From NCBI GenBank assembly GCA_050180485.1, contig JBFXED010000010.1, forward strand, positions 38,541 to 102,540: a DNA stretch of 64,000 nucleotides. The letters run 5' to 3'. Made by a program: the position numbers and the translations under genes. This document shows, in pieces, positions 32,425 through 42,323 of the stretch (position 1 is its first letter; the number at the start of each line of letters is the position of its first letter). Source of the stretch: CADEGL01 sp050180485. Its GTDB lineage: Bacteria > Pseudomonadota > Alphaproteobacteria > CADEGL01. The notes under the pieces were generated by a model that searched no databases, was not told the origin of the DNA, and was given only the letters and a program-made list of their open reading frames with translations.

Positions 32425-35265
32425 ATGACGAAAGACTATAAATCCACCGTTTTCCTGCCGAAAACCGACTTCCCCATGAAGGCGGAGCTGCCCAAGCGCG
32501 AGCCGGCCATGCTGGCGCGCTGGAAGCAGCAGGATTTGACCGGGCAGATCCGCCGCGCCTCGAAAGGCCGGCCGAAATTCGTTCTGCATGACGGCCCGCC
32601 CTATGCCAACGGCAACCTCCATATCGGCCATGCGCTGAACAAGATTCTCAAGGACGTGGTCAGCCGCTCCCAGCAGATGCTGGGCAAGGACAGCGTCTAT
32701 GTGCCGGGCTGGGACTGCCACGGCCTGCCGATCGAATGGAAGATCGAGGAACGGTATCGCGCCGCCGGCAAGGACAAGGATGCCGTGCCCATCCTGGAAT
32801 TCCGGCGCGAGTGCCGCGAGTTCGCCCAGCATTGGATCGACGTGCAGTCCGAGGAGTTCCAGCGCCTGGGCGTGATGGGCGACTGGGCGAACCCTTACAC
32901 GACGATGTCGTTCGATGCCGAGGCGCAGATCGCGCGCGAGATCGCCAAGTTCGCCATGAACGGCGGCCTCTATCGCGGCGCGCGGCCGGTGCTGTGGTCG
33001 GTCGTCGAGAAGACGGCGCTGGCCGACGCCGAGGTCGAGTATCACGACCATGTCTCGACCACGATCTTCGTGCGCTTCCCGATCGTCGAATCGAAGGTGC
33101 CTGCCCTCGACGGCGCCAGCGCGGTCATCTGGACGACCACGCCCTGGACCATTCCCGGCAATCGCGCCATCGCCTATGGCGAGGCGTTCGAATACGGCGT
33201 CTATCGGGTGGAAGAGGTCGCGGCCGAGAGCATGGCCAAAGTCGGTGAAACCTTCCTGGTCGCCGCCGATCTCAACACCGCTTTCGAGAGCGCGGTTGGC
33301 ATCACGCGCGCCACGCGCGTGTGGTCCGGCAAGGGGACTGAGTTGGCGGGCGCGGTCGCGCGCCATCCTTGGCACGGTCAGGGTTACGACTTCCCGGTGC
33401 CGCTCTTGCCCGGCGCGCATGTCACGCTCGAGGCGGGCACGGGCCTGGTGCACACGGCACCCGGCCACGGCGCCGAGGATTTCGAGGTCGGCCAGGCATA
33501 CCGGCTGGAAACACCCGACACGGTGGATGAAGACGGCTTTTTCCTGCCGCACGTTCCGCTGATGAAAGGGCGCCGCGTGCTGACCGCTGACGGCAAGAAG
33601 GGCGACGCCGACAAGGCCGTGGTCGAGCTGCTGAAGGACGCGGACGCGCTGGTCGCGCACGGCAAGCTGAACCACTCCTATCCCCATTCCTGGCGCTCCA
33701 AGGCACCGCTCATCTTCCGTAACACCGCGCAGTGGTTCATCTCGATGGAGACGAACGGCTTGCGCGCCATGGCGCTCAAGGCCATCGAGGGCACCCGCTT
33801 CGTGCCGGCTTCGGGGCGCAACCGTCTGCATGCCATGGTCGAGACGCGTCCCGACTGGTGCATCTCGCGCCAGCGTGCCTGGGGCGTGCCCATCGCGGTC
33901 TTCGTCGACCGGCGCACGGGCAAGCTTCTATGCGATCAGGCCGTGTTCGACCGCATCGCCGCGGCGTTCGAGAAAGAGGGCGGGGATTGCTGGTTCTCCT
34001 CGGATCCCAAACGCTTCCTCGAACCCGACCATGACCCGGCCAATTTCGAGCAAGTAAAGGACATCGTCGAAGTCTGGTTCGAGGCCGGCTCGACCCACAG
34101 CTTCGTGCTGGAAAAGCGCGCCGACCTGAAGTGGCCGGCCTCGCTCTATCTCGAAGGTTCGGACCAGCATCGCGGCTGGTTCCAGGCTTCGCTTCTGGAA
34201 GCCTGCGGCACGCGCGGTCGCGCACCGTTCGATTCTGTCTTGACCCACGGCTTCGTGCTGGACGAGCAAGGCCGCAAGATGTCGAAGTCGCTCGGCAACG
34301 TGGTCGCGCCGCAGGAAGTGACCGACAAGAACGGCGCCGAGATTCTGCGCCTATGGGTGGTGGCCAGCGACTATGGCGACGATCTGCGCATCGGGCCGGG
34401 CATCCTCAAGCACCAGATCGACCTGTACCGCCGCCTGCGCAACACGCTGCGCTATTTGCTCGGCAATCTGGCCGGCTTCTCGGAAGACGAGCGGTTGCCG
34501 CACGCCGAGATGCCGGAATTGGAGCGCTGGATTCTGCACCGTTTGGCGGAGCTGGACGGCGTCGTGCGCCAGGCCATCCATGATTTCGACTTCAACGCGC
34601 TGTTCACCGCGCTACACACGTTCTGTGCGGTCGACCTGTCGGCCTTCTATTTCGACGTGCGGAAGGACTCGCTCTATTGCGATCGGCCCGACGCGGTCGC
34701 CCGCCGCGCCGCGCGCACCGTGCTGGACGAACTGTTCTCGTGCCTGACCGCATGGCTCGCGCCCGTCATGTGCTTCACCGCGGAGGAAGCATGGCTGGCG
34801 CGCCACGGGCAGGACGCGGCCAGCGTCCATCTGCGCCTGTTCCCGGAGATCCCGGTCGCATGGCGCGACGATGCCCTTGCCGCGAAGTGGCGGAAAGTGC
34901 GCGCGCTGCGCCGCGTGGTCACCGGCGCCTTGGAGCTGGAGCGCGAGAACAAGCGCATCGGTGCCTCGCTGCAGGCCGCGCCCACCGTCTATGCGACAGA
35001 CGACTATGTCGAGGCCATGCGCGGCCTCGATCTGGCCGAGATCGCCATCACCTCGGGCGCCACGCTGGTCGCGGGTGCTGCGCCCGAAGGCGCCTTTACG
35101 CTGGAAGACGTGGCGGGCGTCGGCGTGGTGTCGGCATTGGCCGACGGCGCCAAGTGCCAGCGCTGCTGGCGCGTTCTGCCCGACGTGGGCTCGGTCGCCG
35201 GGCACGAGGATATCTGCGGCCGCTGCGCCGACGCGGTTGGGCCTTCGCAGGCGGCCGCCGAGTGA
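32425..35265 (+). CDS. ileS: Isoleucyl-tRNA synthetase
   Basis: 946 residues, the normal length for bacterial IleRS. The HIGH motif is PPYANGNLHIGHA (about residues 59-71). The CP1 editing domain lies in the middle, with WTTTPWTIPGNRA (about 236). The KMSKS motif is GRKMSKSLGN (about 618). The C-terminal zinc site is CQRCWRV...CGRCAD. ATG 32425 directly follows the ribF stop. The stop overlaps the lspA GTG start (GTGA). Confidence 0.98.
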   Translation: MTKDYKSTVFLPKTDFPMKAELPKREPAMLARWKQQDLTGQIRRASKGRPKFVLHDGPPYANGNLHIGHALNKILKDVVSRSQQMLGKDSVYVPGWDCHGLPIEWKIEERYRAAGKDKDAVPILEFRRECREFAQHWIDVQSEEFQRLGVMGDWANPYTTMSFDAEAQIAREIAKFAMNGGLYRGARPVLWSVVEKTALADAEVEYHDHVSTTIFVRFPIVESKVPALDGASAVIWTTTPWTIPGNRAIAYGEAFEYGVYRVEEVAAESMAKVGETFLVAADLNTAFESAVGITRATRVWSGKGTELAGAVARHPWHGQGYDFPVPLLPGAHVTLEAGTGLVHTAPGHGAEDFEVGQAYRLETPDTVDEDGFFLPHVPLMKGRRVLTADGKKGDADKAVVELLKDADALVAHGKLNHSYPHSWRSKAPLIFRNTAQWFISMETNGLRAMALKAIEGTRFVPASGRNRLHAMVETRPDWCISRQRAWGVPIAVFVDRRTGKLLCDQAVFDRIAAAFEKEGGDCWFSSDPKRFLEPDHDPANFEQVKDIVEVWFEAGSTHSFVLEKRADLKWPASLYLEGSDQHRGWFQASLLEACGTRGRAPFDSVLTHGFVLDEQGRKMSKSLGNVVAPQEVTDKNGAEILRLWVVASDYGDDLRIGPGILKHQIDLYRRLRNTLRYLLGNLAGFSEDERLPHAEMPELERWILHRLAELDGVVRQAIHDFDFNALFTALHTFCAVDLSAFYFDVRKDSLYCDRPDAVARRAARTVLDELFSCLTAWLAPVMCFTAEEAWLARHGQDAASVHLRLFPEIPVAWRDDALAAKWRKVRALRRVVTGALELERENKRIGASLQAAPTVYATDDYVEAMRGLDLAEIAITSGATLVAGAAPEGAFTLEDVAGVGVVSALADGAKCQRCWRVLPDVGSVAGHEDICGRCADAVGPSQAAAE

Positions 35266-35741
35266 AGCTCGGCTCCATCGTCCTGGTGCGGTTCGGGCTT
35301 GTGATCGCCGCGCTGGTCGTGGCGTTGGACCAGGCGTCGAAATGGTGGCTGCTTGAGCTCATGGGCCGCGATCCGCGCGTGATCGAGGTCACGCCTTTCT
35401 TCAATCTGGTGCTGGGCCTCAACCGGGGCGTCAGCTTCGGCATGTTCGATTCGGCCGAGGCGGGGCCTTGGCCGTTCCTGCTTCTGGCCGGGGCGATCAC
35501 CGTGGCGCTTCTTCTGTGGCTGGCCAAGGCCGGCCAGCGTTGGACGGCCACGGCGCTCGGCATGATCATCGGCGGTGCGGTCGGCAACGCCATCGATCGG
35601 GTCCGCTTCGGGGGGGTAGTCGATTTCCTGGATTTCCATGCCTTTGGCCGCCATTGGCCCGCCTTCAACGTGGCCGACAGCGCCATCTGCATCGGCGTGA
35701 TCATGATCCTGGTCGAGTCCTTGTTGGCACGCCGTCGCTAA
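35262..35741 (+). CDS. lspA: Prolipoprotein signal peptidase LspA
   Basis: A 159-residue inner-membrane aspartyl protease that cuts prolipoproteins before the lipobox Cys. There are four helices. The catalytic Asp pair is seen in GNAIDRVRFGGVVDFLDFH and FNVADSAICIG, and NRGVSFGMF is also conserved. The GTG start at 35262 overlaps the ileS stop. Its lipoprotein substrates in this window include the M48 protease and the BamF-like protein. Confidence 0.97.
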   Translation: MKLGSIVLVRFGLVIAALVVALDQASKWWLLELMGRDPRVIEVTPFFNLVLGLNRGVSFGMFDSAEAGPWPFLLLAGAITVALLLWLAKAGQRWTATALGMIIGGAVGNAIDRVRFGGVVDFLDFHAFGRHWPAFNVADSAICIGVIMILVESLLARRR

Positions 35742-35778
35742 CCCATTATTATCTATATGATTCCCAACGGAAGACACG

Positions 35779-36354
35779 GTGCCCATGACGCGTAAGGTCG
35801 GATCGATTTTCCTCGCGCTCTCGTTCGTGGCGTTCCTGGCCGCGTGCCAGTCGATCAAGGACGTCCAGGAGGCCGTTGAGGGCAAGACGGACGAGAACGA
35901 GATGCTGGGCGCCCAGCCCGCCAAAGGGCCGACCCTCAGCCTGCCGCCCGATTACAATCTCCGCCCGCCGGTTGCCGGCGCTGGCAACTCGGACCCCCGC
36001 GCCGCCGCGCAGACCGCGCGCCAGCGCACCTTCCAAACCCCTGGAGCCGCGCCCGCCGGTGCGGCTGGCGCGCCCACCCAAAATTCGCAAAGCGCGGGCG
36101 AGCAGGCCTTTACCAGCAAGGTGCACGCGAGCGCCGGGGGGGCGCCCGCGGCCAACGTGCGCCAGACGGTTGAGGCGGAAACCGCGTCCACCGGCGACCG
36201 CGAACGCGTCCTGGTCGAGAAGCTTCTCACCTGGCAGGACGGTTCGCAGGCCACGGCGCCTGCCGATAGCGACACGGTCACGCAGAAGGCCGTCACCGAC
36301 GCCTCACCCGTGGTGATCCAGCAACGCCGCGGCCTGCTCGACGTGCTGTTCTAA
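35779..36354 (+). CDS. DUF3035 lipoprotein, BamF-like
   Basis: 191 residues. The lipoprotein signal ends FLAACQS, with the lipobox Cys at about residue 23. Then comes the DUF3035 hallmark LSLPPDYNLRPP (about residues 53-64). Most of the rest is low-complexity Ala/Gln/Thr, with a conserved basic end QQRRGLLDVLF. BamF of Caulobacter belongs to this group and is part of its BAM complex. The GTG start at 35779 has GGAAG at good spacing; ATG 35785 is possible. It sits in the usual alphaproteobacterial position between lspA and the M16 pair. Confidence 0.83.
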   Translation: MPMTRKVGSIFLALSFVAFLAACQSIKDVQEAVEGKTDENEMLGAQPAKGPTLSLPPDYNLRPPVAGAGNSDPRAAAQTARQRTFQTPGAAPAGAAGAPTQNSQSAGEQAFTSKVHASAGGAPAANVRQTVEAETASTGDRERVLVEKLLTWQDGSQATAPADSDTVTQKAVTDASPVVIQQRRGLLDVLF

Positions 36355-36404
36355 GCCACGGCATCCGCCGAACCCGCGACTTCTTTCGGTCCGCTGGAGC
36401 CGCC

Positions 36405-37745
36405 GTGATCCGACGCGCCCGCATCGTCCTGGCTCTCCTCGCGCTGATCCTCGCGGGCACCGCGCCGAGCGCGTTCGCAGCCGTCTTCAATCCCAAGACC
36501 TTCATGCTCGCCAACGGCATGCAGGTGGTGGTGATCGAGAACCGCCGCATCCCCGCCGTCACCCACATGGTCTGGTACAAGGCCGGCGCAGCGGACGAGC
36601 CATGGGGCCAGTCCGGCGTCGCGCACTATCTCGAACATCTCATGTTCAAAGGCACGCATGACACGCCGCCGGGCGAATTCTCCCGCCTGGTCGCCATCAA
36701 CGGCGGGCGCGAGAACGCCTTCACAACCCAGGACTATACGGCCTACTACCAGACCGTGGCGCGCGACCGGCTGGAACTGGTCATGCGGCTAGAGGCGGAT
36801 CGCATGGCCAATCTCGTCATCGATCCCGAACAGGCCAAACCAGAGCTGCAGGTCGTGTTGGAAGAGCGGCGCTCGCGGGTCGACAACGATCCCAGCGCCC
36901 AGCTCGACGAGCAGATGCGCGCCGTCCTATTCCTCCATCACCCTTACGGCATTCCCGTGATCGGCTGGGAGCCGGAGATCAAGCGTCTAACGGCGGCGGA
37001 AGCGACGCAGTTCTATAAGACCCACTATGCACCCAATAACGCCATCCTGGTGGTGGCCGGCGACATCACGGTCGACGAGCTAAAGCCGCTGGCCGAGAAA
37101 TATTACGGCGCGGTTTCGCGCCGCGTTCTGGCGCCCCGCTTGAGCGTCTTGGAGCCCACGCCCATCGCGCCCCGTCGCGTAACGCTGGAAAGCGAGCAAG
37201 TCCGCCGTCCCTCGTTGTTGCGCACCTACCTGGCGCCGAGCCACGGCGCCGCGCTGCGGCCCGAGGTCTATGCGCTGGAGGTGCTGAGCGAAGTGCTGGG
37301 CGGCGGCGCCACCAGCCGGCTTTACCGCTCGCTCGTGGTCGAACAGAAGCTCGCGGTCGGTGCAGGCGCCTATTACAGCGCGAACGGCATCGATTGGACG
37401 CGCTTCGCCTTCTCGCTCTCGCCGCAGGAAAACGTCGACCTCGTGAAACTCGAAGCCGGGCTCGACGCCGAGATCGCCAAGGTCCTGACCGACGGCGTCA
37501 CGCCGGAAGAGGTTGAGCGCGCCAAGGGGCGTCTGCAATCGCAAGCCATCTATGCGCGCGACAGTTTGGAGACGGGCGCGCGTGCCGTCGGCGCGGCGCT
37601 GTCGCTCGGCCGCACGATCGAAGACGTGGAAACCTGGCCCGAGCGCATCGGCGCGGTCACGCCCCAGCAGGTGTTGGCGGCGGCCAAGCTGGTGCTGCGG
37701 CCCGAGCGCTCCGTCACCGGCACCCTGTTGCCGGCGAAGAGGTGA
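36405..37745 (+). CDS. M16 family zinc metallopeptidase (active subunit)
   Basis: 446 residues with a signal-like N-terminus, IVLALLALILAGTAPSAFA, so it is periplasmic. The inverted zinc motif is HYLEHLMFKGT (HxxEH, about residue 75), with the downstream Glu in the ENAFTTQDYTAYY region context. The second M16 domain ends at about 440. The GTG start follows the BamF-like gene by 50 bases. It probably acts as a heterodimer with the next gene product, like paired mitochondrial-processing-peptidase-type subunits. Confidence 0.93.
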   Translation: MIRRARIVLALLALILAGTAPSAFAAVFNPKTFMLANGMQVVVIENRRIPAVTHMVWYKAGAADEPWGQSGVAHYLEHLMFKGTHDTPPGEFSRLVAINGGRENAFTTQDYTAYYQTVARDRLELVMRLEADRMANLVIDPEQAKPELQVVLEERRSRVDNDPSAQLDEQMRAVLFLHHPYGIPVIGWEPEIKRLTAAEATQFYKTHYAPNNAILVVAGDITVDELKPLAEKYYGAVSRRVLAPRLSVLEPTPIAPRRVTLESEQVRRPSLLRTYLAPSHGAALRPEVYALEVLSEVLGGGATSRLYRSLVVEQKLAVGAGAYYSANGIDWTRFAFSLSPQENVDLVKLEAGLDAEIAKVLTDGVTPEEVERAKGRLQSQAIYARDSLETGARAVGAALSLGRTIEDVETWPERIGAVTPQQVLAAAKLVLRPERSVTGTLLPAKR

Positions 37746-37749
37746 GGCG

Positions 37750-39096
37750 ATGACCCTTCGCATCCTTTTGTCGCTGGTCGTTTTCACCGTGATCGGATTC
37801 ATCGCGCCTGCCGAGGCCGGCACGCGCATCGACCGCGTGCGTAGCCCAGGCGGGATTGAGGCTTGGCTGGTCGAAGACCACAGCGTTCCGGTCATCGCGC
37901 TCCGCGTGATCTTCCGCGGCGGCGCGGCGCTCGACCCGGCGGACAGGCTGGGATTGGCCAACATGGCGGCTTCCCTGCTGGACGAAGGCGCCGGTCCGCT
38001 CGATGCGCAGGCGTTTCAGCGCCAGATGGAGGATCTGTCGATCAGCCTGTCTTTCGAGGACGCGCTGGACACCTTCGGCGGCTCGCTCAAGACGCTGAGT
38101 GTCAACAAGGACACGGCCTTCGACCTGTTCCGGCTGGCCATGACCGAGCCGCGTTTCGACGCCGAGGCCGTCGAACGCATCCGCAGCGGCATCCTGGCGC
38201 GAATCCGGCGCAGCGCGGCCGATCCCGATTATCTGGCGGGGCGGTTGTGGTGGAGCCGTGCGTTCCCCGAGCATCCCTATGGCCGGCCGACGACCGGCAC
38301 GCTCGAAACCGTCTCGCGCATCGATCAGGCTGATTTGAAGGGGTTCGTCGCCCGCCGCCTCGCACGCGACACGATGTATATCGGCGTGGTCGGCGACATC
38401 ACGCCCGCCGAGTTGGCGCCGATGCTGGATCGCGTCTTCGGCGCATTGCCGGCCCAGGCCGCGCCCTATGCGCTGCCCGCGGCCGAGCCGCGCGCCGGAG
38501 GCACCATCGCGGTCATCGAACGGCCAGTGCCGCAAAGCGTCGTCCTGTTCGGCGAAAGCGGCATCAAGCGCAACGATCCGGACTTCTATACGGCGTTCGT
38601 GATGAACCACATCCTGGGTGGCGGCTCGTTCAGCTCGCGTCTCTATCAGGAAGTGCGCGAGAAGAAGGGGCTGGCCTATTCGATCGGGACCTATCTGTAT
38701 CCGCTCGATTGGTCGCCCTTGATCCTGGGCAACGTGGCCACGCAAAACGCGCGGGTGGGCGAATCGATTGCCTTGATCCGTCAGGAATGGAGCCGGATGG
38801 CATCGGGCGGCGTCACGGACGAGGAGCTGTCCGCGGCCAAGGACTACCTCACCGGCTCCTATGTCTTGCAGTTCGACAATACCGACAAGATCGCGCGCCT
38901 CTTGGTCTCGATCCAGCTCGACGAGCTGGGCATCGACTACATCGACAAACGCAATTCCTATCTCCAGGCCGTGACGCGCGGCGACATCGCTCGCGTGGCC
39001 AAGCGTCTGTTGGATGCGAAAGCCCTGTCCTTTTCCGTGGTCGGCCAGCCCGCCGGATTGCCGTCGACGGCCGTTAAAATCCCCGGCATCGAATGA
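37750..39096 (+). CDS. M16 family peptidase-like protein (non-catalytic subunit)
   Basis: 448 residues with signal peptide LRILLSLVVFTVIGFIAPAEAG. The M16 fold is intact (FRGGAALDPADRLGLANMAA; later the R-x-x-KGLAYSIG region), but the HxxEH zinc motif is replaced by NMAASLLDEG. It should therefore be the inactive partner of the upstream M16 enzyme, four bases away. Active and inactive pairs are the rule for this locus in Alphaproteobacteria. Confidence 0.92.
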   Translation: MTLRILLSLVVFTVIGFIAPAEAGTRIDRVRSPGGIEAWLVEDHSVPVIALRVIFRGGAALDPADRLGLANMAASLLDEGAGPLDAQAFQRQMEDLSISLSFEDALDTFGGSLKTLSVNKDTAFDLFRLAMTEPRFDAEAVERIRSGILARIRRSAADPDYLAGRLWWSRAFPEHPYGRPTTGTLETVSRIDQADLKGFVARRLARDTMYIGVVGDITPAELAPMLDRVFGALPAQAAPYALPAAEPRAGGTIAVIERPVPQSVVLFGESGIKRNDPDFYTAFVMNHILGGGSFSSRLYQEVREKKGLAYSIGTYLYPLDWSPLILGNVATQNARVGESIALIRQEWSRMASGGVTDEELSAAKDYLTGSYVLQFDNTDKIARLLVSIQLDELGIDYIDKRNSYLQAVTRGDIARVAKRLLDAKALSFSVVGQPAGLPSTAVKIPGIE

Positions 39097-39149
39097 CACT
39101 TTTCGGCGCCGGATGCGTTAGCCTTCCAGCCCTTCGGAGGCCTTGAAAA

Positions 39150-40466
39150 ATGCCCGTCTTTCCTTACCGCCACGTGACCGATCACTGTTTCGCGCCCGCG
39201 ATTGGCCCCATGGGCCTGACCGAGGCGGAATTCCGCCCGGTGCTGGCCGAGACGGCTCCAGCCCTGGATCAATTGCGCGCCTGGCATGGCGACGGCAACC
39301 ATCCGTTTCTCAACCTGCCCGCGCGGCGCGATGACCTTCCGGTGATCGAGGCCGCTGCCGCGCGTTTCCGCGAGGCGTTCGACTCGGTAGTCATCCTGGG
39401 TACGGGTGGCTCCAGCCTCGGAGGCATCACCCTTACCGCGCTGGTTCAGCCGACCTTTGGTACGCGGGGCGAGAATGCCCGCGTCCATTTCATGGAGAAC
39501 GTGGACGGCACCAGCTTCGACGGGTTGTTCCGTGGCCTCGATTTGCGCCGCACCGGCTTCGTCGTCATCTCCAAGTCGGGCCGCACGACCGAGACCCTGT
39601 CGCAGTTTCTGATCTGCCTGACCGCCATGCGCGAGGCCGTCGACCTGGACCGCCTGAACCGCCACTTTCTGGTCGTCGTCGAGCCGGGCAACAATCCACT
39701 GCGCCGCCTGGCCGAGCATCGCAAGATTCCGGTGCTCGACCACGATCCCAAACTGGGCGGCCGCTTCTCGGCCCTGTCGGTAACGGGGCTTCTGCCCGCC
39801 ATGATCGCCGAGCTGGACGCCGCGGCCGCGCGCGAAGGCGCGCTTGCCGTGCTGGATCAAACGCTGGCCGCGAAGACTCCCGCCGATAGCCATCCGGCCG
39901 TGGGTGCGGCGCTCAACATGGCGTTTCACCGCCACCGAAAGATGGGCAATACGGTGGTCATGCCCTATAGCGATCAGTTGGCGCCTTTCGGCCTGTGGTT
40001 CCGGCAGTTGTGGGCGGAAAGCCTGGGCAAGGATGGCAAGGGCACCACGCCCATCCGCGCGCTGGGTTCGGTCGACCAGCACAGCCAGCTCCAGCTCTAT
40101 TTGGCCGGGCCCGCGGACAAGTTCTACACCTTCATCACTACCGATTGCGCCGGCACTGGCCAGGTGATCGAGCCCGATCGCGGCTTGGATGCCGAGTTGG
40201 ATTGGCTGGTCGGCCGGACCATGGGCGACGTCATGTACACGCTGCAGCGTTCCACCTGGAAGACGCTAGTCCAGCGTGGCCGGCCCGTGCGCCAGTTCCG
40301 CCTGCCCGTGCTTGACGCAAGGGCGGTCGGTGCGATGATGATGCATTACATGCTCGAGACGGCGATTGCCGCCCATCTGTTCGGTGTCGATCCCTTCGAC
40401 CAGCCCGCCGTCGAACGGGGCAAGGTGTTGGCCCGCCGCTATCTCCAGCGTATTCCGCCCCGGTGA
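39150..40466 (+). CDS. pgi: Glucose-6-phosphate isomerase, short form
   Basis: 438 residues; shorter than the roughly 550-residue enterobacterial form. SIS-type features: VVILGTGGSSLGG (phosphate-binding loop, about residue 82), VVISKSGRTTET (about 137), and QLWAESLGKDGKG, with the catalytic Glu and Lys region near 290. It interconverts glucose-6-phosphate and fructose-6-phosphate. GGAGG lies nine bases before ATG 39150. It could be co-transcribed with mutL, 37 bases downstream. Confidence 0.93.
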   Translation: MPVFPYRHVTDHCFAPAIGPMGLTEAEFRPVLAETAPALDQLRAWHGDGNHPFLNLPARRDDLPVIEAAAARFREAFDSVVILGTGGSSLGGITLTALVQPTFGTRGENARVHFMENVDGTSFDGLFRGLDLRRTGFVVISKSGRTTETLSQFLICLTAMREAVDLDRLNRHFLVVVEPGNNPLRRLAEHRKIPVLDHDPKLGGRFSALSVTGLLPAMIAELDAAAAREGALAVLDQTLAAKTPADSHPAVGAALNMAFHRHRKMGNTVVMPYSDQLAPFGLWFRQLWAESLGKDGKGTTPIRALGSVDQHSQLQLYLAGPADKFYTFITTDCAGTGQVIEPDRGLDAELDWLVGRTMGDVMYTLQRSTWKTLVQRGRPVRQFRLPVLDARAVGAMMMHYMLETAIAAHLFGVDPFDQPAVERGKVLARRYLQRIPPR

Positions 40467-40503
40467 GGTTTGGCCTCGCCGGCGCCCGCCGACGAGGGTT
40501 TTC

Positions 40504-42306
40504 TTGAGCATCCGCCGTTTGCCCGACGCCATCGTCAATCGCATCGCCGCCGGCGAAGTGATCGAGCGCCCGGCCGCGGCGGTGAAGGAGTTGGTCGAGA
40601 ACGCCATCGACGCGGGCGCCCAACGCATCGAGATCGCGCTGAAAGGTGGCGGGCGCAACCTGATCGCCGTCACCGACGACGGTATCGGCATGTCGGCGGA
40701 GGAGCTTTCGCTCGCGGTCGAACGCCACGCGACGTCGAAATTGCCTGACGACGATCTGATGCATATCCGCAGTCTGGGCTTCCGCGGCGAGGCGCTGCCC
40801 TCCATCGGTGCGGTCAGCCGCCTGCGCATCACCAGCCGCGCGCGCGGTGCGGACGCAGCGTGGGAGATCACGGTCGAGGGTGGTGACAAGACAGTGCCTG
40901 CGCCGGCCTCTCTGCCGCAGGGCACGCGCGTCGAGGTGCGCGACTTGTTCTATGCCACGCCCGCGCGTCTCAAATTCCTCAAGGCCGAGCGCACCGAATC
41001 GATGCATGCGCTCGACACGATCGAGCGGCTGGCCATGGCCCATCCGCGGATCGCTTTCTCCCTGTCGGACGATGGGCGGCAATCGCTGATGCTGGCGGCC
41101 TCGCTCGGCGATCTGTTCGAGGCGCGGCGCGGCCGTCTGTCCGCCGTGATGGGGCGCGACTTCGCCGACAATTCACTGTCCATCGACGCCGAGCGCGAAG
41201 GGCTGCGTCTGACCGGCTACGCCGGCCTGCCCACGCTCAATCGCGCGACCGCGCGCATGCAGTTTCTGTTCGTCAACGGACGCCCGGTGCGCGACCGGCT
41301 TCTGACCGGCGCCGTGCGCGCGGCCTATCAGGACGTGCTGGCGCGCGACCGGCATCCCATGGTGGCGCTGTTCCTCGAAGTGCCGCCGGAGGAAGTAGAC
41401 GTGAATGTCCATCCGGCCAAGGCTGAGGTGCGCTTCCGCGATTCCGCGCTCGCGCGCGGTCTCATCGTCGGCGCGTTGAAACATGCGCTGGCAGGTGCGG
41501 GTCACCGCGCCTCCGCCACCGTCGGCGCGGCCACCCTCGATTCGATCCGGGCCGGTGGAACGCCCATGAACCCGCATGGCGGCTATGGCCTGCCGCGCGG
41601 CTATGGTGCGAATCCTCCGCGCGGCCTGGCCGAGGCGGCCGCCGAGTTCCAGGCGCCGGCCACGTTGCCCGGCGTGGGCCCGGCCACCGTCCGCGTGGTC
41701 GAGGTCGAGCAAACCGATGGCGCGTCTCTTCCGCTGGGCGTTGCGCGTGCGCAGGTGCACGAGACCTATATCGTGGCCCAGACGGCGGACGGCATCGTCA
41801 TTGTCGATCAGCATGCCGCGCATGAGCGTCTGACCCACGAGCGGCTGAAGAACGCCCTCGGTGCGGGCGGTGTCGAGCGGCAAGGGCTTTTGATTCCCGA
41901 GGTTGTCGAACTGAACGAACCGGCGGTGGAGCGGCTGGCGGGCCGGGCGGAGGAGTTGGCGAAGCTGGGTTTGGTGCTGGAGAAATTCGGCCCTGGCGCC
42001 GTCGTCGTGCGCGAGGTGCCGTCGCTGCTCGGCGAGACGAACGTGCAGGGCCTGGTGCGCGATCTGGCCGATGAATTGGCCGAGTTGGGCGAAGCGCTGA
42101 CGCTTGCCGACCGGCTCGACGATGTCTGTGGCACTATGGCGTGTCACGGCAGTGTGCGGGCCGGGCGGCGGCTCAGCGGGGCCGAGATGGATGCGCTGTT
42201 GCGCCAGATGGAGGCCACGCCGCTGTCGGGCCAGTGCAGCCATGGCCGCCCGACCTATGTGGAGCTCAAGCTTTCGGACATCGAGCGGCTGTTCGGTCGC
42301 CGCTAG
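40504..42306 (+). CDS. mutL: DNA mismatch repair protein MutL, endonuclease type
   Basis: 600 residues from a TTG start with GAGGG upstream. The GHKL ATPase domain has ELVENAIDAGA, VTDDGIGM and GFRGEALPSIG (residues about 25-100). A Pro/Gly linker lies near 350-400. The C-terminal domain carries DQHAAHERLTHE, fitting the DQHA-x2-E-x4-E nicking motif, with ACHGS, CSHGRP and LFGRR as the other metal-site parts. An endonuclease-type MutL fits the absence of MutH in Alphaproteobacteria. Confidence 0.97.
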   Translation: MSIRRLPDAIVNRIAAGEVIERPAAAVKELVENAIDAGAQRIEIALKGGGRNLIAVTDDGIGMSAEELSLAVERHATSKLPDDDLMHIRSLGFRGEALPSIGAVSRLRITSRARGADAAWEITVEGGDKTVPAPASLPQGTRVEVRDLFYATPARLKFLKAERTESMHALDTIERLAMAHPRIAFSLSDDGRQSLMLAASLGDLFEARRGRLSAVMGRDFADNSLSIDAEREGLRLTGYAGLPTLNRATARMQFLFVNGRPVRDRLLTGAVRAAYQDVLARDRHPMVALFLEVPPEEVDVNVHPAKAEVRFRDSALARGLIVGALKHALAGAGHRASATVGAATLDSIRAGGTPMNPHGGYGLPRGYGANPPRGLAEAAAEFQAPATLPGVGPATVRVVEVEQTDGASLPLGVARAQVHETYIVAQTADGIVIVDQHAAHERLTHERLKNALGAGGVERQGLLIPEVVELNEPAVERLAGRAEELAKLGLVLEKFGPGAVVVREVPSLLGETNVQGLVRDLADELAELGEALTLADRLDDVCGTMACHGSVRAGRRLSGAEMDALLRQMEATPLSGQCSHGRPTYVELKLSDIERLFGRR

Positions 42307-42323
42307 ACAACAAGGGGAAATCC

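Noticed and set aside
32263..33831. 522-codon open frame antisense to ileS
   Set aside because: ileS is unambiguous on the plus strand; the antisense frame has skewed Arg/His/Gly composition and no family features, a common artefact in GC-rich DNA.
37714..39099. 461-codon frame antisense to the second M16 gene
   Set aside because: Shadow of a real gene with signal peptide and operon context.
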